A stretch of DNA of 64,000 nucleotides from JAJDTT01 sp022827025. Its GTDB lineage: Bacteria; Acidobacteriota; UBA6911; RPQK01; JAJDTT01. The translations under genes and the position numbers were made by a program. Shown piece by piece: positions 8,684 through 17,310 of the stretch. Positions within the stretch are counted from its first letter, which is position 1; each line of letters opens with the position of its first letter. The stretch is taken from the NCBI GenBank assembly GCA_965203535.1, contig OZ241897.1, positions 3,968,001-4,032,000 of the forward strand. Direction: 5' to 3'. Below the pieces are notes generated by a model. It was not told the DNA's origin. It ran no database searches and worked only from the letters and a program-made list of their open reading frames with translations.

Positions 8684-9114
8684 CGCATGGCCTCCTTGGC
8701 CCGCTCGGCCAGCTCCTCCGGGGTCAAATCCTCCTGGTGAGTGGCGATGCACCAGGTGTTGCCGGCCGGGTCCTGGACGATGCCGTTGCGGTCCCCGTAG
8801 AACATGTCTGCCGGTTCCTGCAGGGATTTCGCCCCGGCCGCCAGCGCCTGCGCGTAGGTGGCGTCGGTGTCCGGCACGTAGAGGTAGAGCATGCAGGGCA
8901 GCGCGGGGAACTGGTCCTGCGCCCGGCCCATCATCACGTACGAATCGCCGATGAGGACCTCCGCGTGCCCGGTCTGTCCGTCCTGACCGGGGATACGCTC
9001 CGTCTCCGTGGCGCCGAATGCCGCCTTGAGGAAATCGAGGAGTTCATCGACATCGGCGACGACGATATACGGCGTCACCGTGTGGAATCCTTCCGGAATC
9101 GGACTTACGGCCAT
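8680..9114 (-). CDS. VOC (glyoxalase/PhnB-like) family protein
   Basis: A 144-aa protein. Two beta-alpha-beta-beta-beta modules form a vicinal oxygen chelate fold: VTPYIVVADVDELLDFLKAAF at residues 12-32, and a second module around YLYVPDTDATYAQALAAG, with GIVQDPAGNTWCIATH at the end. These are typical of PhnB-like glyoxalase homologues, whose reactions are mostly unknown. ATG 9114 was chosen over upstream in-frame codons because CAGGAG precedes it and the conserved PEGFHTVTPY block starts right after. Its stop overlaps the start of the DUF1080 gene. Confidence 0.82.
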   Translation of the reverse strand: MAVSPIPEGFHTVTPYIVVADVDELLDFLKAAFGATETERIPGQDGQTGHAEVLIGDSYVMMGRAQDQFPALPCMLYLYVPDTDATYAQALAAGAKSLQEPADMFYGDRNGIVQDPAGNTWCIATHQEDLTPEELAERAKEAMR

Positions 9115-9243
9115 GGAAGCGTTCTCCTGTTCACGGTTGTTGCAGCTCGGTGCTGACAAGGCACTGAGATTATCCAACCCTCTACATTCCGGCAAGAGCG
9201 GCTCCAGCATCGCCGGCAAGCACGTCATTTCAATGGAGTACCG

Positions 9244-12200
9244 ATGATCGGCCAACGGTCAGGCCGCATTCGGCATATACTCGGCGACTCCGTGCGAAAT
9301 TCCAGCTTGGTCATCCTGCTCCTGATCGGTGTCTTGTGGACGGCCGATTCGGGTGTGGCCCAGAGTCAGGTTGCGGTGTTGGAGGGGACCGTGCGGGAAC
9401 TCGGCGGCGGTCCCCTGGCCGAGGTCGAGATTCGGGCCCGGCGGACGGAGACCAACGAACTCTTTGTCCTCGCGACCGACGCCACCGGCGTCTACGGCTG
9501 GGACGGTCTGCCGGTGGGAGACTACGAAGTCCTGGCTTCCAAGGACCGCTTCGAGTCCCAAAGACGGACGCCGGTCCGGCTTCAGGTCGGACAGCGCGTC
9601 CGCCTCGATTTCCTCCTCCGCGCCGGCCGGCCGGGGGAGGCTCCCAGGATTTCGGAGGACCTCTCCCAACTCACCGTCGAGCGGGACGACGTGGGACAGT
9701 TCATCGATCGCAAACGGCTGCGAAACATGCCTTCCAAGGAACGCAACTTCAGGGACCTGGTCTCCCTGGCTCCGGGGGCCGTCTCCCAGGGGACGCGGCG
9801 CATCCAGGTGCTGGGAATGAGCTGGCGCGACAACCTGACCTATTTCGACGGGACCCTGATCACCGGCGGCGACGGGTCCACCAGCATGATCCCCGCGTCG
9901 GAAGCGATCCGGGAATTCGACGTCAAGACCGGCCTCTATTCGGCGCAGTACGGAATTCGTTCCGGCGGCCAGGTGTTGCTCGTGACGCGGCACGGCGGAA
10001 ACCGCTTCCATGGCGGCCTCTTCTGGTTCCATCGCAACGACAATCTGGATGCGCGAAACTACTTCGAACAGCGGAAGGCGGAATTCAAGCGGAACCAGAT
10101 GGGGGGCACTCTGGGAGGTCCCCTGATCCTGCCCGGCCTGAACCGGGACCGCGCCTGGTTCTTCCTCTCCTACCTGCATTACACGATCCGGGAGACGCTT
10201 CCCCTGACGGCCGTGGTGCCCACGCCGGAACAACGCCAGGGCCGGTTCTCCGGGGTCATCCTGGATCCGATGACCGGGAATCCGTTCCCCGGGAATCGGA
10301 TCCCGGCCCATCGAATCGATCCGGTGGCCCGGCAACTGCTCGGTTTCTACCCTCTGCCCAACACTGTGGGCCCGCTCAATTTCACGAGTCCCGATTCCAA
10401 GCGGCCGCACGACAATCGGCAGGTCATCGCCCGTGTCGACATGCGGACCTCTTCGGCCAGCAGTTGGGCATTCCGTTTCGCCGGCGATCGCAGGCCCTCC
10501 AGCCGGCCCAGTGTTTTCAGCGTCTTCACCACCCGGATGCCGCTCGGGGCCTACAGCCAGGCCATCACCAACACCCGGAGGCTCTCCACGGGATCGGTCA
10601 ACTATTTCGGTCTGCACTGGTTCCGGAGACCCTACACGGCCACCGTGGTCCGGCCCAAGACGGAGGCCGTGCGCCGGCTGGGAATCCCCCAACTGCTGGA
10701 GACGGAGATCGACCGTGACGGCATTCCGCTGGTGTCGATCCAGGGATACACGCGCCTCGGGGACATCCAGCGGACCGGACCCGTCAATATCGGCAACTGG
10801 CAGGTGAAGGACGATCTGGCGCTTCAACGCGGACCCCACTCGTTCCAGGTGGGCGTGGAGTTCCGGCAGAATTACAACTTCTTCGGGCTGCAGGGACGGT
10901 CCCACTTCAATTTTTTCGATCGCTACACCGGGAACGCGCTGGCCGACTTCCTGTTGGGTTACCCGGCCAGGACCCTGTTGGGAGGCGAGGAACGCCGGGG
11001 CAGCTATCACCAGAACAGCATCTACAGCTACCTGCAGGACCGTTGGCGAATCACGCCGGATCTGTCTCTGACCTTGGGCCTCCGGTACGAGTGGAGATAT
11101 CCGTGGCGTGACAAGCGGGGATTCATGGGCAACTTCGATCCGGTCTCGGGAGAACTCATTCCTCCTCTCTTGGACCTGGATCTCGCCCCCTGGGAAACGG
11201 GCCGCTTCCGTCCCAATTTCCCATTGGTGGAATGGCGGCCGTGGGACGGGTTGCTGCCCCGGTTGGCGATGGCGCTTCGGCTGGGGCAGTCCTCGGTGCT
11301 CCACCTGGGACTCGGGCTCTATTCCAACGAGACGGATCTTTCGATGATTCAAGGAATGGGGAAGAATCCCCGCCCCGGGTCCCGGCTTCTGACCTTCAAC
11401 GGTCCGCTGGAGAGTCCCGGGTTGTCCCTCTCCGATCCCTTTCCCGCCGCGCTGGCCAGTTCAGCCGTTCCCACCCTGACGGGACACGTGACCCCCACGC
11501 CGCTGCCCCGGACCCGGATCTGGGGGCTGTCGCTGCAGCATCGCTGGACCCCCGAGTTGGTGCTGGACGTGGGCTACCAGAACTCGCGAACCGGCGGACG
11601 GCTGGAGACGGTCTCCTTCAACGACGCCGTTCCCGGCGGCGGCGACCGGCAATCCCGGCGCCCCTTTCCGAATCTGCAATCGGTCCTGTTCACGGTGGCC
11701 TCTGCCGACGCCTGGTATCACAGTTCCTTTCTCCAGTTGGAAAAGCGGCCGGGTCCCGACGGGCTCCGCTTGCAGGGGGCCTTTTCCTGGGCGAGCTTGA
11801 TCGACACGGGGGGAGGAGACCAGGGGAACCAGAGCGATCTTCTGCTTCGGTCCGTCAACCTGTCGCCGGAACTGAATCGAGGCGTGGCGAACTCCCAGAT
11901 CAAGAAGCGCTTTCTCCTCTCGGGCAGCTACGACCTCCCCTTCGGTCCCAGGAGGCAATTCATGCGGACCGGATGGGCGGGACGAATCCTGTGCGGCTGG
12001 TCGCTGCATGGCATTTCTACCTTCCAGGACGGGCCCTGGTTCACCGTCTATCTGCCCGGCGACCCACTCGACACCGGGTCGCATTACTCGCAATGGCCCG
12101 ATCGCCTCCGTGAAGCCAATCTGCCGCCGCCCCAACGGCATCCCCAGCGCTGGTTCGACACCTCCGCCTTCGTCCGGCCGGAGGGATTCCGCTACGGGAA

Positions 12201-12447
12201 CGGCGGGCGCAACACCATCGAAGGTCCCGGGGTCATCAACCTCGACGTCTCCCTCCGCCGCGTCCTGCAGGTTCGGGACGAGGAGACGCTCGAGGTGCGG
12301 CTGGAGGCGTTCAACAGCCTCAACCGCGCCAACTTCAACCCCCGGGCGCGGGCCGGGATCACCCAGTTCGGCACCCCCGAATTCGGAGTCGTCGGCCGAG
12401 CCCTCGCCGGCCGCCAACTTCAACTGGCCCTCAAGTACTCGTTCTAG
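9244..12447 (+). CDS. TonB-dependent receptor with N-terminal carboxypeptidase-regulatory domain (Oar-like)
   Basis: A 1067-aa outer-membrane receptor. A signal peptide lies around residues 17-39. A CarboxypepD_reg beta-sandwich follows (VLEGTVREL, GVYGWDGLPVGDYEV), then a plug domain with IPASEAIREFDVKTG and SAQYGIRSGGQV. Next come the acidobacterial hallmark block NQMGGTLGGPLIL and a long beta barrel ending in an aromatic terminal strand, LALKYSF. Such receptors import glycans or peptides or act in outer-membrane export; no SusD partner is present. ATG 9244 has GGAG five bases upstream; a GTG at 9292 would give a more compact signal peptide. A strong hairpin begins at the stop codon. Confidence 0.9.
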   Translation: MIGQRSGRIRHILGDSVRNSSLVILLLIGVLWTADSGVAQSQVAVLEGTVRELGGGPLAEVEIRARRTETNELFVLATDATGVYGWDGLPVGDYEVLASKDRFESQRRTPVRLQVGQRVRLDFLLRAGRPGEAPRISEDLSQLTVERDDVGQFIDRKRLRNMPSKERNFRDLVSLAPGAVSQGTRRIQVLGMSWRDNLTYFDGTLITGGDGSTSMIPASEAIREFDVKTGLYSAQYGIRSGGQVLLVTRHGGNRFHGGLFWFHRNDNLDARNYFEQRKAEFKRNQMGGTLGGPLILPGLNRDRAWFFLSYLHYTIRETLPLTAVVPTPEQRQGRFSGVILDPMTGNPFPGNRIPAHRIDPVARQLLGFYPLPNTVGPLNFTSPDSKRPHDNRQVIARVDMRTSSASSWAFRFAGDRRPSSRPSVFSVFTTRMPLGAYSQAITNTRRLSTGSVNYFGLHWFRRPYTATVVRPKTEAVRRLGIPQLLETEIDRDGIPLVSIQGYTRLGDIQRTGPVNIGNWQVKDDLALQRGPHSFQVGVEFRQNYNFFGLQGRSHFNFFDRYTGNALADFLLGYPARTLLGGEERRGSYHQNSIYSYLQDRWRITPDLSLTLGLRYEWRYPWRDKRGFMGNFDPVSGELIPPLLDLDLAPWETGRFRPNFPLVEWRPWDGLLPRLAMALRLGQSSVLHLGLGLYSNETDLSMIQGMGKNPRPGSRLLTFNGPLESPGLSLSDPFPAALASSAVPTLTGHVTPTPLPRTRIWGLSLQHRWTPELVLDVGYQNSRTGGRLETVSFNDAVPGGGDRQSRRPFPNLQSVLFTVASADAWYHSSFLQLEKRPGPDGLRLQGAFSWASLIDTGGGDQGNQSDLLLRSVNLSPELNRGVANSQIKKRFLLSGSYDLPFGPRRQFMRTGWAGRILCGWSLHGISTFQDGPWFTVYLPGDPLDTGSHYSQWPDRLREANLPPPQRHPQRWFDTSAFVRPEGFRYGNGGRNTIEGPGVINLDVSLRRVLQVRDEETLEVRLEAFNSLNRANFNPRARAGITQFGTPEFGVVGRALAGRQLQLALKYSF

Positions 12448-12474
12448 GAGGGGGGACTTTCCTGTCCCCCCTCC
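12447..12474 (+). terminator. Family D hairpin (TTTCCT loop) after TonB receptor
   Basis: A perfect 11-bp stem, GGAGGGGGGAC with GTCCCCCCTCC, closes a TTTCCT loop. It begins at the last base of the TonB receptor stop codon. No long T-run follows, so it may stabilise the mRNA 3' end rather than terminate on its own. Hairpins with the same loop and GGGGAC/GTCCCC core occur at 20091, 20519 and 35583. Confidence 0.7.
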
Positions 12475-12614
12475 TTCAGCACAGAACCGCAAACGGCACC
12501 TGGAGTGCCACCGATTCGATTTACTATTTTTTCTTCCGGGATTTCGCCGGGCTCCGGTCCGTGCGGAAGCTGTTGAGAGAGAAGGGAGATCTGGGAAGCG
12601 GCTACCCCGCGGAG

Positions 12615-12893
12615 CTAAACCAGTTCGATATTCACACGTCGTCCGACGATCGCCGCTGCCCGCTGGAGGCTGGAGAGCGTAATGTCGTCGTTCGGGTCGA
12701 GCAGACGGTCCACCTGGGAACGGCTGGTCTTCAGCAGTCTGGCCATCTTGCTCTTGGAGAGATTCCTGTTCTCCATGGCGGCGGCTAGCTGCCACGCGAC
12801 AACTTCTTTGATCGCCTGCGTTTGAGCTTCATCGAAGATTCCTTCTTCTCTGAGAAAATCATCAAGGGTCGATCCCATGTGTTTCTCGCTCAT
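12615..12893 (-). CDS. higA: HigA-type XRE-family antitoxin
   Basis: A 92-aa protein. A helix-turn-helix of the XRE/Cro type occupies about residues 35-80: LAAAMENRNLSKSKMARLL, then TSRSQVDRLLDP and ITLSSLQRAAAIVGRRV. It follows the toxin gene with a four-base ATGA overlap, the toxin-first order typical of higBA. The antitoxin would bind the HigB toxin and repress its own promoter upstream of higB. The gene is intact and of family length. It is convergent with the TonB receptor gene. Confidence 0.85.
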   Translation of the reverse strand: MSEKHMGSTLDDFLREEGIFDEAQTQAIKEVVAWQLAAAMENRNLSKSKMARLLKTSRSQVDRLLDPNDDITLSSLQRAAAIVGRRVNIELV

Positions 12894-13249
12894 CGTTCCA
12901 ACTCCTTCTGGCGGTTGCGCGCGATGGCCAGATCGGCTTTCGGCGTGGCTCTGGTTTTCTTGATGAACCCGTGCAACGCCACAAGGCGTTCACGGCAAAA
13001 ACAGAACAGCACTCGCGCGGTCCGGTTCGTCGGCAAGTCTGTCCGGACTTCCCAGAGACCTTCGCCCAACGGGCGAGTCAGGGGCATGCCGACTGGCCAA
13101 CGCCATTGTGCCCGCATCAGATCCTTCCCAATCGCTCGCCGTTCGTTCTCATCCAACCTTTTCAGCCATCCCCTGACGGGTTCCCGACCCGCACCGGTGC
13201 GGTAGAATACCAACGGGGTTTTCTGCGGCATCCCTACCATGTCGTCCAT
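12890..13249 (-). CDS. higB: HigB-type toxin (phage-derived Gp49-like, DUF891)
   Basis: A 119-aa RelE-superfamily mRNA interferase candidate. It shows YRTGAGREPVRGWLKRL near the start, the central IGKDLMRAQWRWPVG and PLGEGLWEVRTDL, and TARVLFCFCRERLVALHGF followed by KKTRATPKADLAIARNR. These blocks and the order are characteristic of the DUF891/HigB family, in which basic residues of the last two blocks contact RNA. Three in-frame ATGs (13249, 13240, 13231) are possible starts. Its stop overlaps the higA start. The gene appears complete. Confidence 0.85.
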   Translation of the reverse strand: MDDMVGMPQKTPLVFYRTGAGREPVRGWLKRLDENERRAIGKDLMRAQWRWPVGMPLTRPLGEGLWEVRTDLPTNRTARVLFCFCRERLVALHGFIKKTRATPKADLAIARNRQKELER

Positions 13250-13618
13250 TCAGCAGCATCTCACCGCGAAGTGTACCATAAAAAGTGCAGCATCCACGGT
13301 CTCACCCAAGTGGATTCCCACCGCGTGACATTCGTGCAAGCGCCGACTCCGGCAACAAATCGCGCAAGCATGCGACCGGCCCGGTACAGCGGCTCCAAAA
13401 CGAAGGAAGAGGGTGTCGAAGCGGTCGCCCCGAATGCCCAACTGCGCTTCCGGTTTCTGGAGGATTGCGCTATGCTCTCCCTTCGCCTGAACGGCCCCCT
13501 TTCGAGTCGTTTTCGAGGACTTTTCGAGCGATCTCGGAGGCGCCTGCCAAGGCTGGGACTTCGGGGATTGCAGGTGCTGTGCTCCCACTTCATAGGCTGC
13601 TTCGGAGACCAGTAGAAC
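13250..13618. other. 369-bp stretch without a supported gene
   Basis: Frames on both strands are open by GC bias, but none resembles a protein family or has a ribosome binding site in a sensible place. The segment must contain the higBA promoter near its left end; the minus strand has TATGGTACACT about 25 bp before the higB start. It may also hold a promoter for the SxtJ gene, or the decayed end of whatever separated SxtJ from the carbamoyltransferase. Confidence 0.5.
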
Positions 13619-14038
13619 GTGGCCGTTCTGGAGATCAACAAGCACCCGTCGACCCGTGAGCTCCGCCAGTTCTCCGCCATCGGATTGCCCATCTTCTGCG
13701 CCATCCTGGGAGCCTGGAGGGCCTACGGTTCCGGCGATTGGACCCTGGCGGGAATCCTCTGGTCTGTGGGCGTGCTGGGCGCTGTCGTGGGATGGCTCCG
13801 GCCGGTCTGGGTGCGACCCGTGTACGTGGGCTGGCTGTATGCCGTGTTTCCCATCGGCTGGACCATCTCGCATCTGATCCTGGCCGTCATCTACTTCCTC
13901 ATCCTCACTCCCATCGGACTCGTGGTACGCTGGTTCCGGCCCGACCCGCTGGGGTTGAAGTTGGACCGGAAACGAGACACGTATTGGGTTTCCCATGACC
14001 CCGGGCAGGATCCGAAGCGCTACTTTCGACAATTCTGA
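13619..14038 (+). CDS. SxtJ-family integral membrane protein
   Basis: A 139-aa membrane protein. It has a short cytoplasmic start (NKHPSTRELRQF), then three hydrophobic segments around IGLPIFCAILGAW, GILWSVGVLGAVVGWL and LILAVIYFLILTPIGLVV. A basic tail follows with RWFRPDPLGLKLDR, SHDPGQDPKRYFRQF. The opening 'ST.ELRQF' and the PDPLGLK tail are family hallmarks. SxtJ-like proteins are of unknown function and normally sit beside O-carbamoyltransferases. GTG 13619 is the start. The DUF5989 gene follows after 22 bp, probably co-transcribed. Confidence 0.8.
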   Translation: MAVLEINKHPSTRELRQFSAIGLPIFCAILGAWRAYGSGDWTLAGILWSVGVLGAVVGWLRPVWVRPVYVGWLYAVFPIGWTISHLILAVIYFLILTPIGLVVRWFRPDPLGLKLDRKRDTYWVSHDPGQDPKRYFRQF

Positions 14039-14060
14039 GAGAGGTTCCACGAGCGATCCC

Positions 14061-14267
14061 ATGACCGACGAAAGCTCATCCGAGGTTTCGCGATTCCGGC
14101 AGGAGGCCGAACGGCCGCAGACCGGAATCGTCCGGGAATTCTGGGACTTCCTGCGCCACAACAAGAAGTGGTGGTTGACCCCCATCATCGTCGTGCTGCT
14201 GCTGTTGGGGATCCTGATCGTGCTGTCGGGATCGGCGGCGGCGCCATTCATCTACACTCTTTTCTAA
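14061..14267 (+). CDS. DUF5989 small membrane protein (SxtK-like)
   Basis: A 68-aa protein with one transmembrane helix. Its conserved core is REFWDFLRHNKKWWLTP, then IIVVLLLLGILIVL, and SAAAPFIYTLF at the extreme C-terminus. This core and ending are the DUF5989 signature. The family is small (about 50-70 aa), of unknown role, and recurrently encoded with SxtJ and a carbamoyltransferase. ATG 14061 gives the family length; an in-frame upstream codon would add an unlikely 22 residues. It lies 22 bp after SxtJ and 19 bp before a TIM-barrel isomerase gene. Confidence 0.82.
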   Translation: MTDESSSEVSRFRQEAERPQTGIVREFWDFLRHNKKWWLTPIIVVLLLLGILIVLSGSAAAPFIYTLF

Positions 14268-14286
14268 CGCTAGCGGGGCCGAGACC

Positions 14287-15330
14287 ATGAACAACTATCC
14301 GAAGCTTCACAACGCCGGCTGGCCGGGAGTCGTGGGGAAGGGTCCGGATGCCGAGGAACCCTTCATCGACCTGGACACCATACTGGACTGGACGGCGGCT
14401 GCCGAGGTGGACGGCGTCCGGTTCGACGGGGTGGACCTCTTCCTGAGCGCTCCCCACGTGGACATCGACTCCACCGACGACGACCTGAAACGCTTGGCCG
14501 AGAAGGTCCAATCGCTGGGCCTGGTCATCGGAAGCGTGGTGGCCCCCGTCTGGCCTCCCACCGGCGGCGGGTCGGCCATGGGGGACGAGGCCGAACGGGG
14601 ACGGTTCCTGAGCATGGTCGAGAAGGCCTGCGCCATTTCCCGGCAGCTCCGGGAGTTGGGGGTGCGTCCCTATGGCGTGGTTCGCATCGATTCCTCGGTG
14701 GACCCGGGGACCTGGGCGGCCGACCCGGAGGGGAACACCGAGCGCATCGCCGAGACCTTTCGGGAAGCGTGCGCCCGGGCCGCGGACCAGGGTGAGCTCC
14801 TGGCCGCCGAGGGAGAAATCTGCTGGGGCGGCATGCACAGTTGGAAGGAGATGCTGAAGCTCCTGGAACTGGTCGACCGGCCGGAGATTCTGGGCTTTCA
14901 GGCGGACATGGCGCACACGCTGCTCTACCTGCTGGGTGTCAACGCGGCGAGCGACGCGATCCTGCCGGCGGACTTCGACTGGGAGGACCACGAGGCTTTC
15001 GAGCGGGCCTACCGGACCCTGACCGACAGCCTCAGGCCCTGGACCATCGATTTCCACGTGGCCCAGAACGACGCCACGGTCAAGGGCTCCGGCTCCCACG
15101 ACAAGACGGGCCGCCACTGCCTGCCCGCCGATCCGGGCGGGAAGCTGGACATCGTCCGGGCGGCCGGGCACTGGCTTCGGGACTCCGACGGGGAAGTCAC
15201 GCAAACCTGCCGGCACATCTGTTGGGACGGCTGCATGTTCCCCAACCGGATCATGTCGGACCCGGGAACCTGGAACCAGATTCTCTCCAGCATGATCCAG
15301 GTTCGCGATGCCCACGGTTGGGAGGAGTGA
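14287..15330 (+). CDS. Xylose-isomerase-like TIM-barrel sugar isomerase/epimerase
   Basis: A 347-aa protein without a signal peptide. Barrel blocks include VDGVRFDGVDLFL, LGLVIGSVVAPVW, PYGVVRIDSS, EGEICWGGM, ILGFQADMAHTLLYLLG and IDFHVAQNDA. A late HICWDGCMFPN follows. The positions of Glu, Asp/His and His fit the metal-binding ends of barrel strands in the AP-endonuclease-2-like superfamily that includes xylose isomerase and sugar epimerases. Substrate unknown. It follows DUF5989 by 19 bp and precedes the cysteine-synthase-like gene by 18 bp, so all four may be one operon. Confidence 0.75.
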   Translation: MNNYPKLHNAGWPGVVGKGPDAEEPFIDLDTILDWTAAAEVDGVRFDGVDLFLSAPHVDIDSTDDDLKRLAEKVQSLGLVIGSVVAPVWPPTGGGSAMGDEAERGRFLSMVEKACAISRQLRELGVRPYGVVRIDSSVDPGTWAADPEGNTERIAETFREACARAADQGELLAAEGEICWGGMHSWKEMLKLLELVDRPEILGFQADMAHTLLYLLGVNAASDAILPADFDWEDHEAFERAYRTLTDSLRPWTIDFHVAQNDATVKGSGSHDKTGRHCLPADPGGKLDIVRAAGHWLRDSDGEVTQTCRHICWDGCMFPNRIMSDPGTWNQILSSMIQVRDAHGWEE

Positions 15331-15348
15331 GCCGGCATCGGGACTGAA

Positions 15349-16317
15349 ATGGCTCGAAACGAGTCCCTCCTGCCCTCCGCCGTAGAGGCCATCGGCCGGA
15401 CTCCCCTGGTCGAGCTCTCCCGGATCACCAGCGGCGTTCAGGGGCGGGTCCTGGCCAAGCTGGACCACCTCAATCCGGGTTTCTCCAAGAAGGACCGGAT
15501 CGCGCGGCAGATCATCGAGGATGCCGAAGCGGGCGGCGAGATCCGTCCGGGACAGACGGTGATCGAACTCACCAGCGGGAACACCGGCACCGGTCTCGCC
15601 ATCGTCTGCGGCCTGAAGGGTTATCCCTTCGTGGCGGTCATGTCCAAGGGGAACTCGGGTGAGCGGGCCCGCATGATGAGGTCCTTGGGGGCGGAAGTGG
15701 TCCTGGTGGATCAGCTTCCCGATTCGGTTCCGGGGCAGGTGTCAGGGGGAGATCTTGAACTGGTGCAGCAGGTCACGGAGGAGTTGGTGCGGGAGCGGCG
15801 GGCGTTTCGCGCCGACCAATTCCTGCATCGTGGGAACTTCCGGGCTCACTACCTGCATACCGGTCCCGAGTTCCTGAGGCAGTCGGGCCATTCGATCCAG
15901 GCCTTCTGCGACTTCGTGGGGAGCGGGGGCACGTTCGCCGGTTGCGCGGCGGCGTTCAAGGAATACGACCCGGGGATCCAGTGCTACGTGGTGGAGCCGG
16001 AAGGCGCGGCGGTCCTGGCCGGGGAGGAGGCCGACCGTCCCGGCCACAGGATCCAGGGAGGGGGCTACTCCATGGCCGACCTGGATTGCATCGACCGCGA
16101 ACATGTCGATGGGTATCTGCAGGTCTCCGACGATGAGGCGATCCGGATGGCCCGGCGCCTGGCCCGGGAGGAAGGCATCTTCGCCGGTTTTTCCAGCGGC
16201 GCCAATCTGGCCGCCGCACTGCAGCTCCTGAACGGGCCTTGCGCCGGGAAGACGGTGGCAATCATGATCTGTGACTCGGGATTGAAGTACCTGAGTACGG
16301 ACCTTTGGCAGGAGTAG
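15349..16317 (+). CDS. Cysteine synthase / cystathionine beta-synthase family PLP enzyme
   Basis: A 322-aa fold-type II PLP enzyme. The PLP lysine is Lys48 in NPGFSKKDR. The substrate-binding loop TSGNTGTGLA is near residues 74-83. The phosphate-binding loop GSGGTFAG is present, and FAGFSSGANLAAAL near the C-terminus is typical of CysK/CysM. Such enzymes make cysteine from O-acetylserine or O-phosphoserine, but this one sits among carbohydrate genes, not sulfur genes, so a related beta-replacement reaction is possible. It follows the TIM-barrel gene closely, suggesting co-transcription. Confidence 0.85.
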   Translation: MARNESLLPSAVEAIGRTPLVELSRITSGVQGRVLAKLDHLNPGFSKKDRIARQIIEDAEAGGEIRPGQTVIELTSGNTGTGLAIVCGLKGYPFVAVMSKGNSGERARMMRSLGAEVVLVDQLPDSVPGQVSGGDLELVQQVTEELVRERRAFRADQFLHRGNFRAHYLHTGPEFLRQSGHSIQAFCDFVGSGGTFAGCAAAFKEYDPGIQCYVVEPEGAAVLAGEEADRPGHRIQGGGYSMADLDCIDREHVDGYLQVSDDEAIRMARRLAREEGIFAGFSSGANLAAALQLLNGPCAGKTVAIMICDSGLKYLSTDLWQE

Positions 16318-16403
16318 TCCCATACCTTCAGGATCTTGTACATTTGGACGAAGAATTTCTCGTAGCGGCACATGCAAATGCGCTGTTCCCAGAAGACGAA
16401 AGA

Positions 16404-16428
16404 GGGCACCCACAAGGGGTGCCCCTAC
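16404..16428. repeat. Family C GGGCACCC-ACAAG-GGGTGCCC hairpin end
   Basis: GGGCACCC and GGGTGCCC form a perfect 8-bp stem around a short loop, followed by CCTAC. It is the same sequence type as the ends of the MITE-like repeat at 20342-20492. The repeat ends three bases before the GGAGG ribosome binding site of the gene at 16444, so it forms part of that gene's mRNA leader. Confidence 0.75.
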
Positions 16429-16443
16429 GCAGGAGGTGTAGTG

Positions 16444-17277
16444 ATGAGAGCGACCAGACGCGGACTATTCAAGCTCGGTGTGGCGGCGGCTTCTGCGGGG
16501 ATCTTTGCAGGCCGGACTCAGGTGGCGCATGCGAAGAAGCGGGCCTTGAAGTTGGGCGTGGCCAGCTACTCGCTACGGAACATCCCCCGTCCCGGGGCCA
16601 TCGAAATGGTGCGGGCGTTGGAGACGCCATACGTCCACATCAAGTCCTTTCACCTTCCGTATGAGACTTCGAAGGCGGAGCGGTCCCGGGCGCGGGCTCA
16701 GTTCGAAAAATCCGGTCTTCAGATCGTCGGTGGAGGGGTCATTTATATGAAGGACGACACGGACGACGCCGTGGAGTTCTTCTTCGAGTACGCCAAACAG
16801 TGCGGCATGCCTCTGATGGCCATCGCTCCCACGGCTCAGGTCATGCCGCGGGTGGAGAAATTCGTCAAGCGTTACGGCATCGCCGTGGCCATCCACAATC
16901 ACGGCCCCGAGGACCAGCATTTCCCGGCGCCCTCCGACGGGCTCAAGGTGATCGAGGGAATGGACCCCCGGGTGGGATTGTGCGTCGACGTGGGCCACAC
17001 GGCCCGCACCGGGGTCGATGTGGTGGAAGCGGTCCGGGAAGCCGGCAGCCGGATTCTGGATATGCACATGAAGGATCTGCGCGATTACACGGACCACAGG
17101 AGCCAGTGCATCGTCGGCCAGGGCAAGATGCCGGTGGCCGGCATCTTCCGGGAGTTGATCCGCATGGGCTATTCGGGCCACGTCAACCTGGAGTACGAGA
17201 TCGAACCGGACGACCCCCTCCCGGGCATGCAGCAGTCCTTTGCCTATATGCGGGGGGTGTTGGACGGACTGGCCTGA
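16444..17277 (+). CDS. Tat-exported sugar phosphate isomerase/epimerase-like TIM barrel
   Basis: A 277-aa protein. The twin-arginine signal ATRRGLFKLGVAAASAG lies at residues 3-19. An AP-endonuclease-2-like TIM barrel follows: KLGVASYSLRN, VHIKSFHLPY, LQIVGGGVIY, GIAVAIHNHGPED, VGLCVDVGHTARTG, ILDMHMKDLRD and HVNLEYEIE. The His, Asp and Glu residues at strand ends match the metal site of IolE/Hyi-like isomerases. ATG 16444 follows a GGAGGTG ribosome binding site; GTG 16441 is possible. Many acidobacteria encode such exported isomerases with no assigned substrate. Confidence 0.8.
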   Translation: MRATRRGLFKLGVAAASAGIFAGRTQVAHAKKRALKLGVASYSLRNIPRPGAIEMVRALETPYVHIKSFHLPYETSKAERSRARAQFEKSGLQIVGGGVIYMKDDTDDAVEFFFEYAKQCGMPLMAIAPTAQVMPRVEKFVKRYGIAVAIHNHGPEDQHFPAPSDGLKVIEGMDPRVGLCVDVGHTARTGVDVVEAVREAGSRILDMHMKDLRDYTDHRSQCIVGQGKMPVAGIFRELIRMGYSGHVNLEYEIEPDDPLPGMQQSFAYMRGVLDGLA

Positions 17278-17310
17278 TCCTGACGCGCCCTTGCGGCGGA
17301 CCCGTGAAGT

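Noticed and set aside
9259..11352. A 697-codon open frame antisense to the TonB receptor
   Set aside because: It is the complement of a well-supported receptor gene and matches no family; long antisense frames are expected at this GC content.
12615..13249. Phage-derived HigB as a sign of a prophage
   Set aside because: The label refers to a family origin. No capsid, terminase, integrase or lysis genes are nearby, and higBA is a common free-standing locus.
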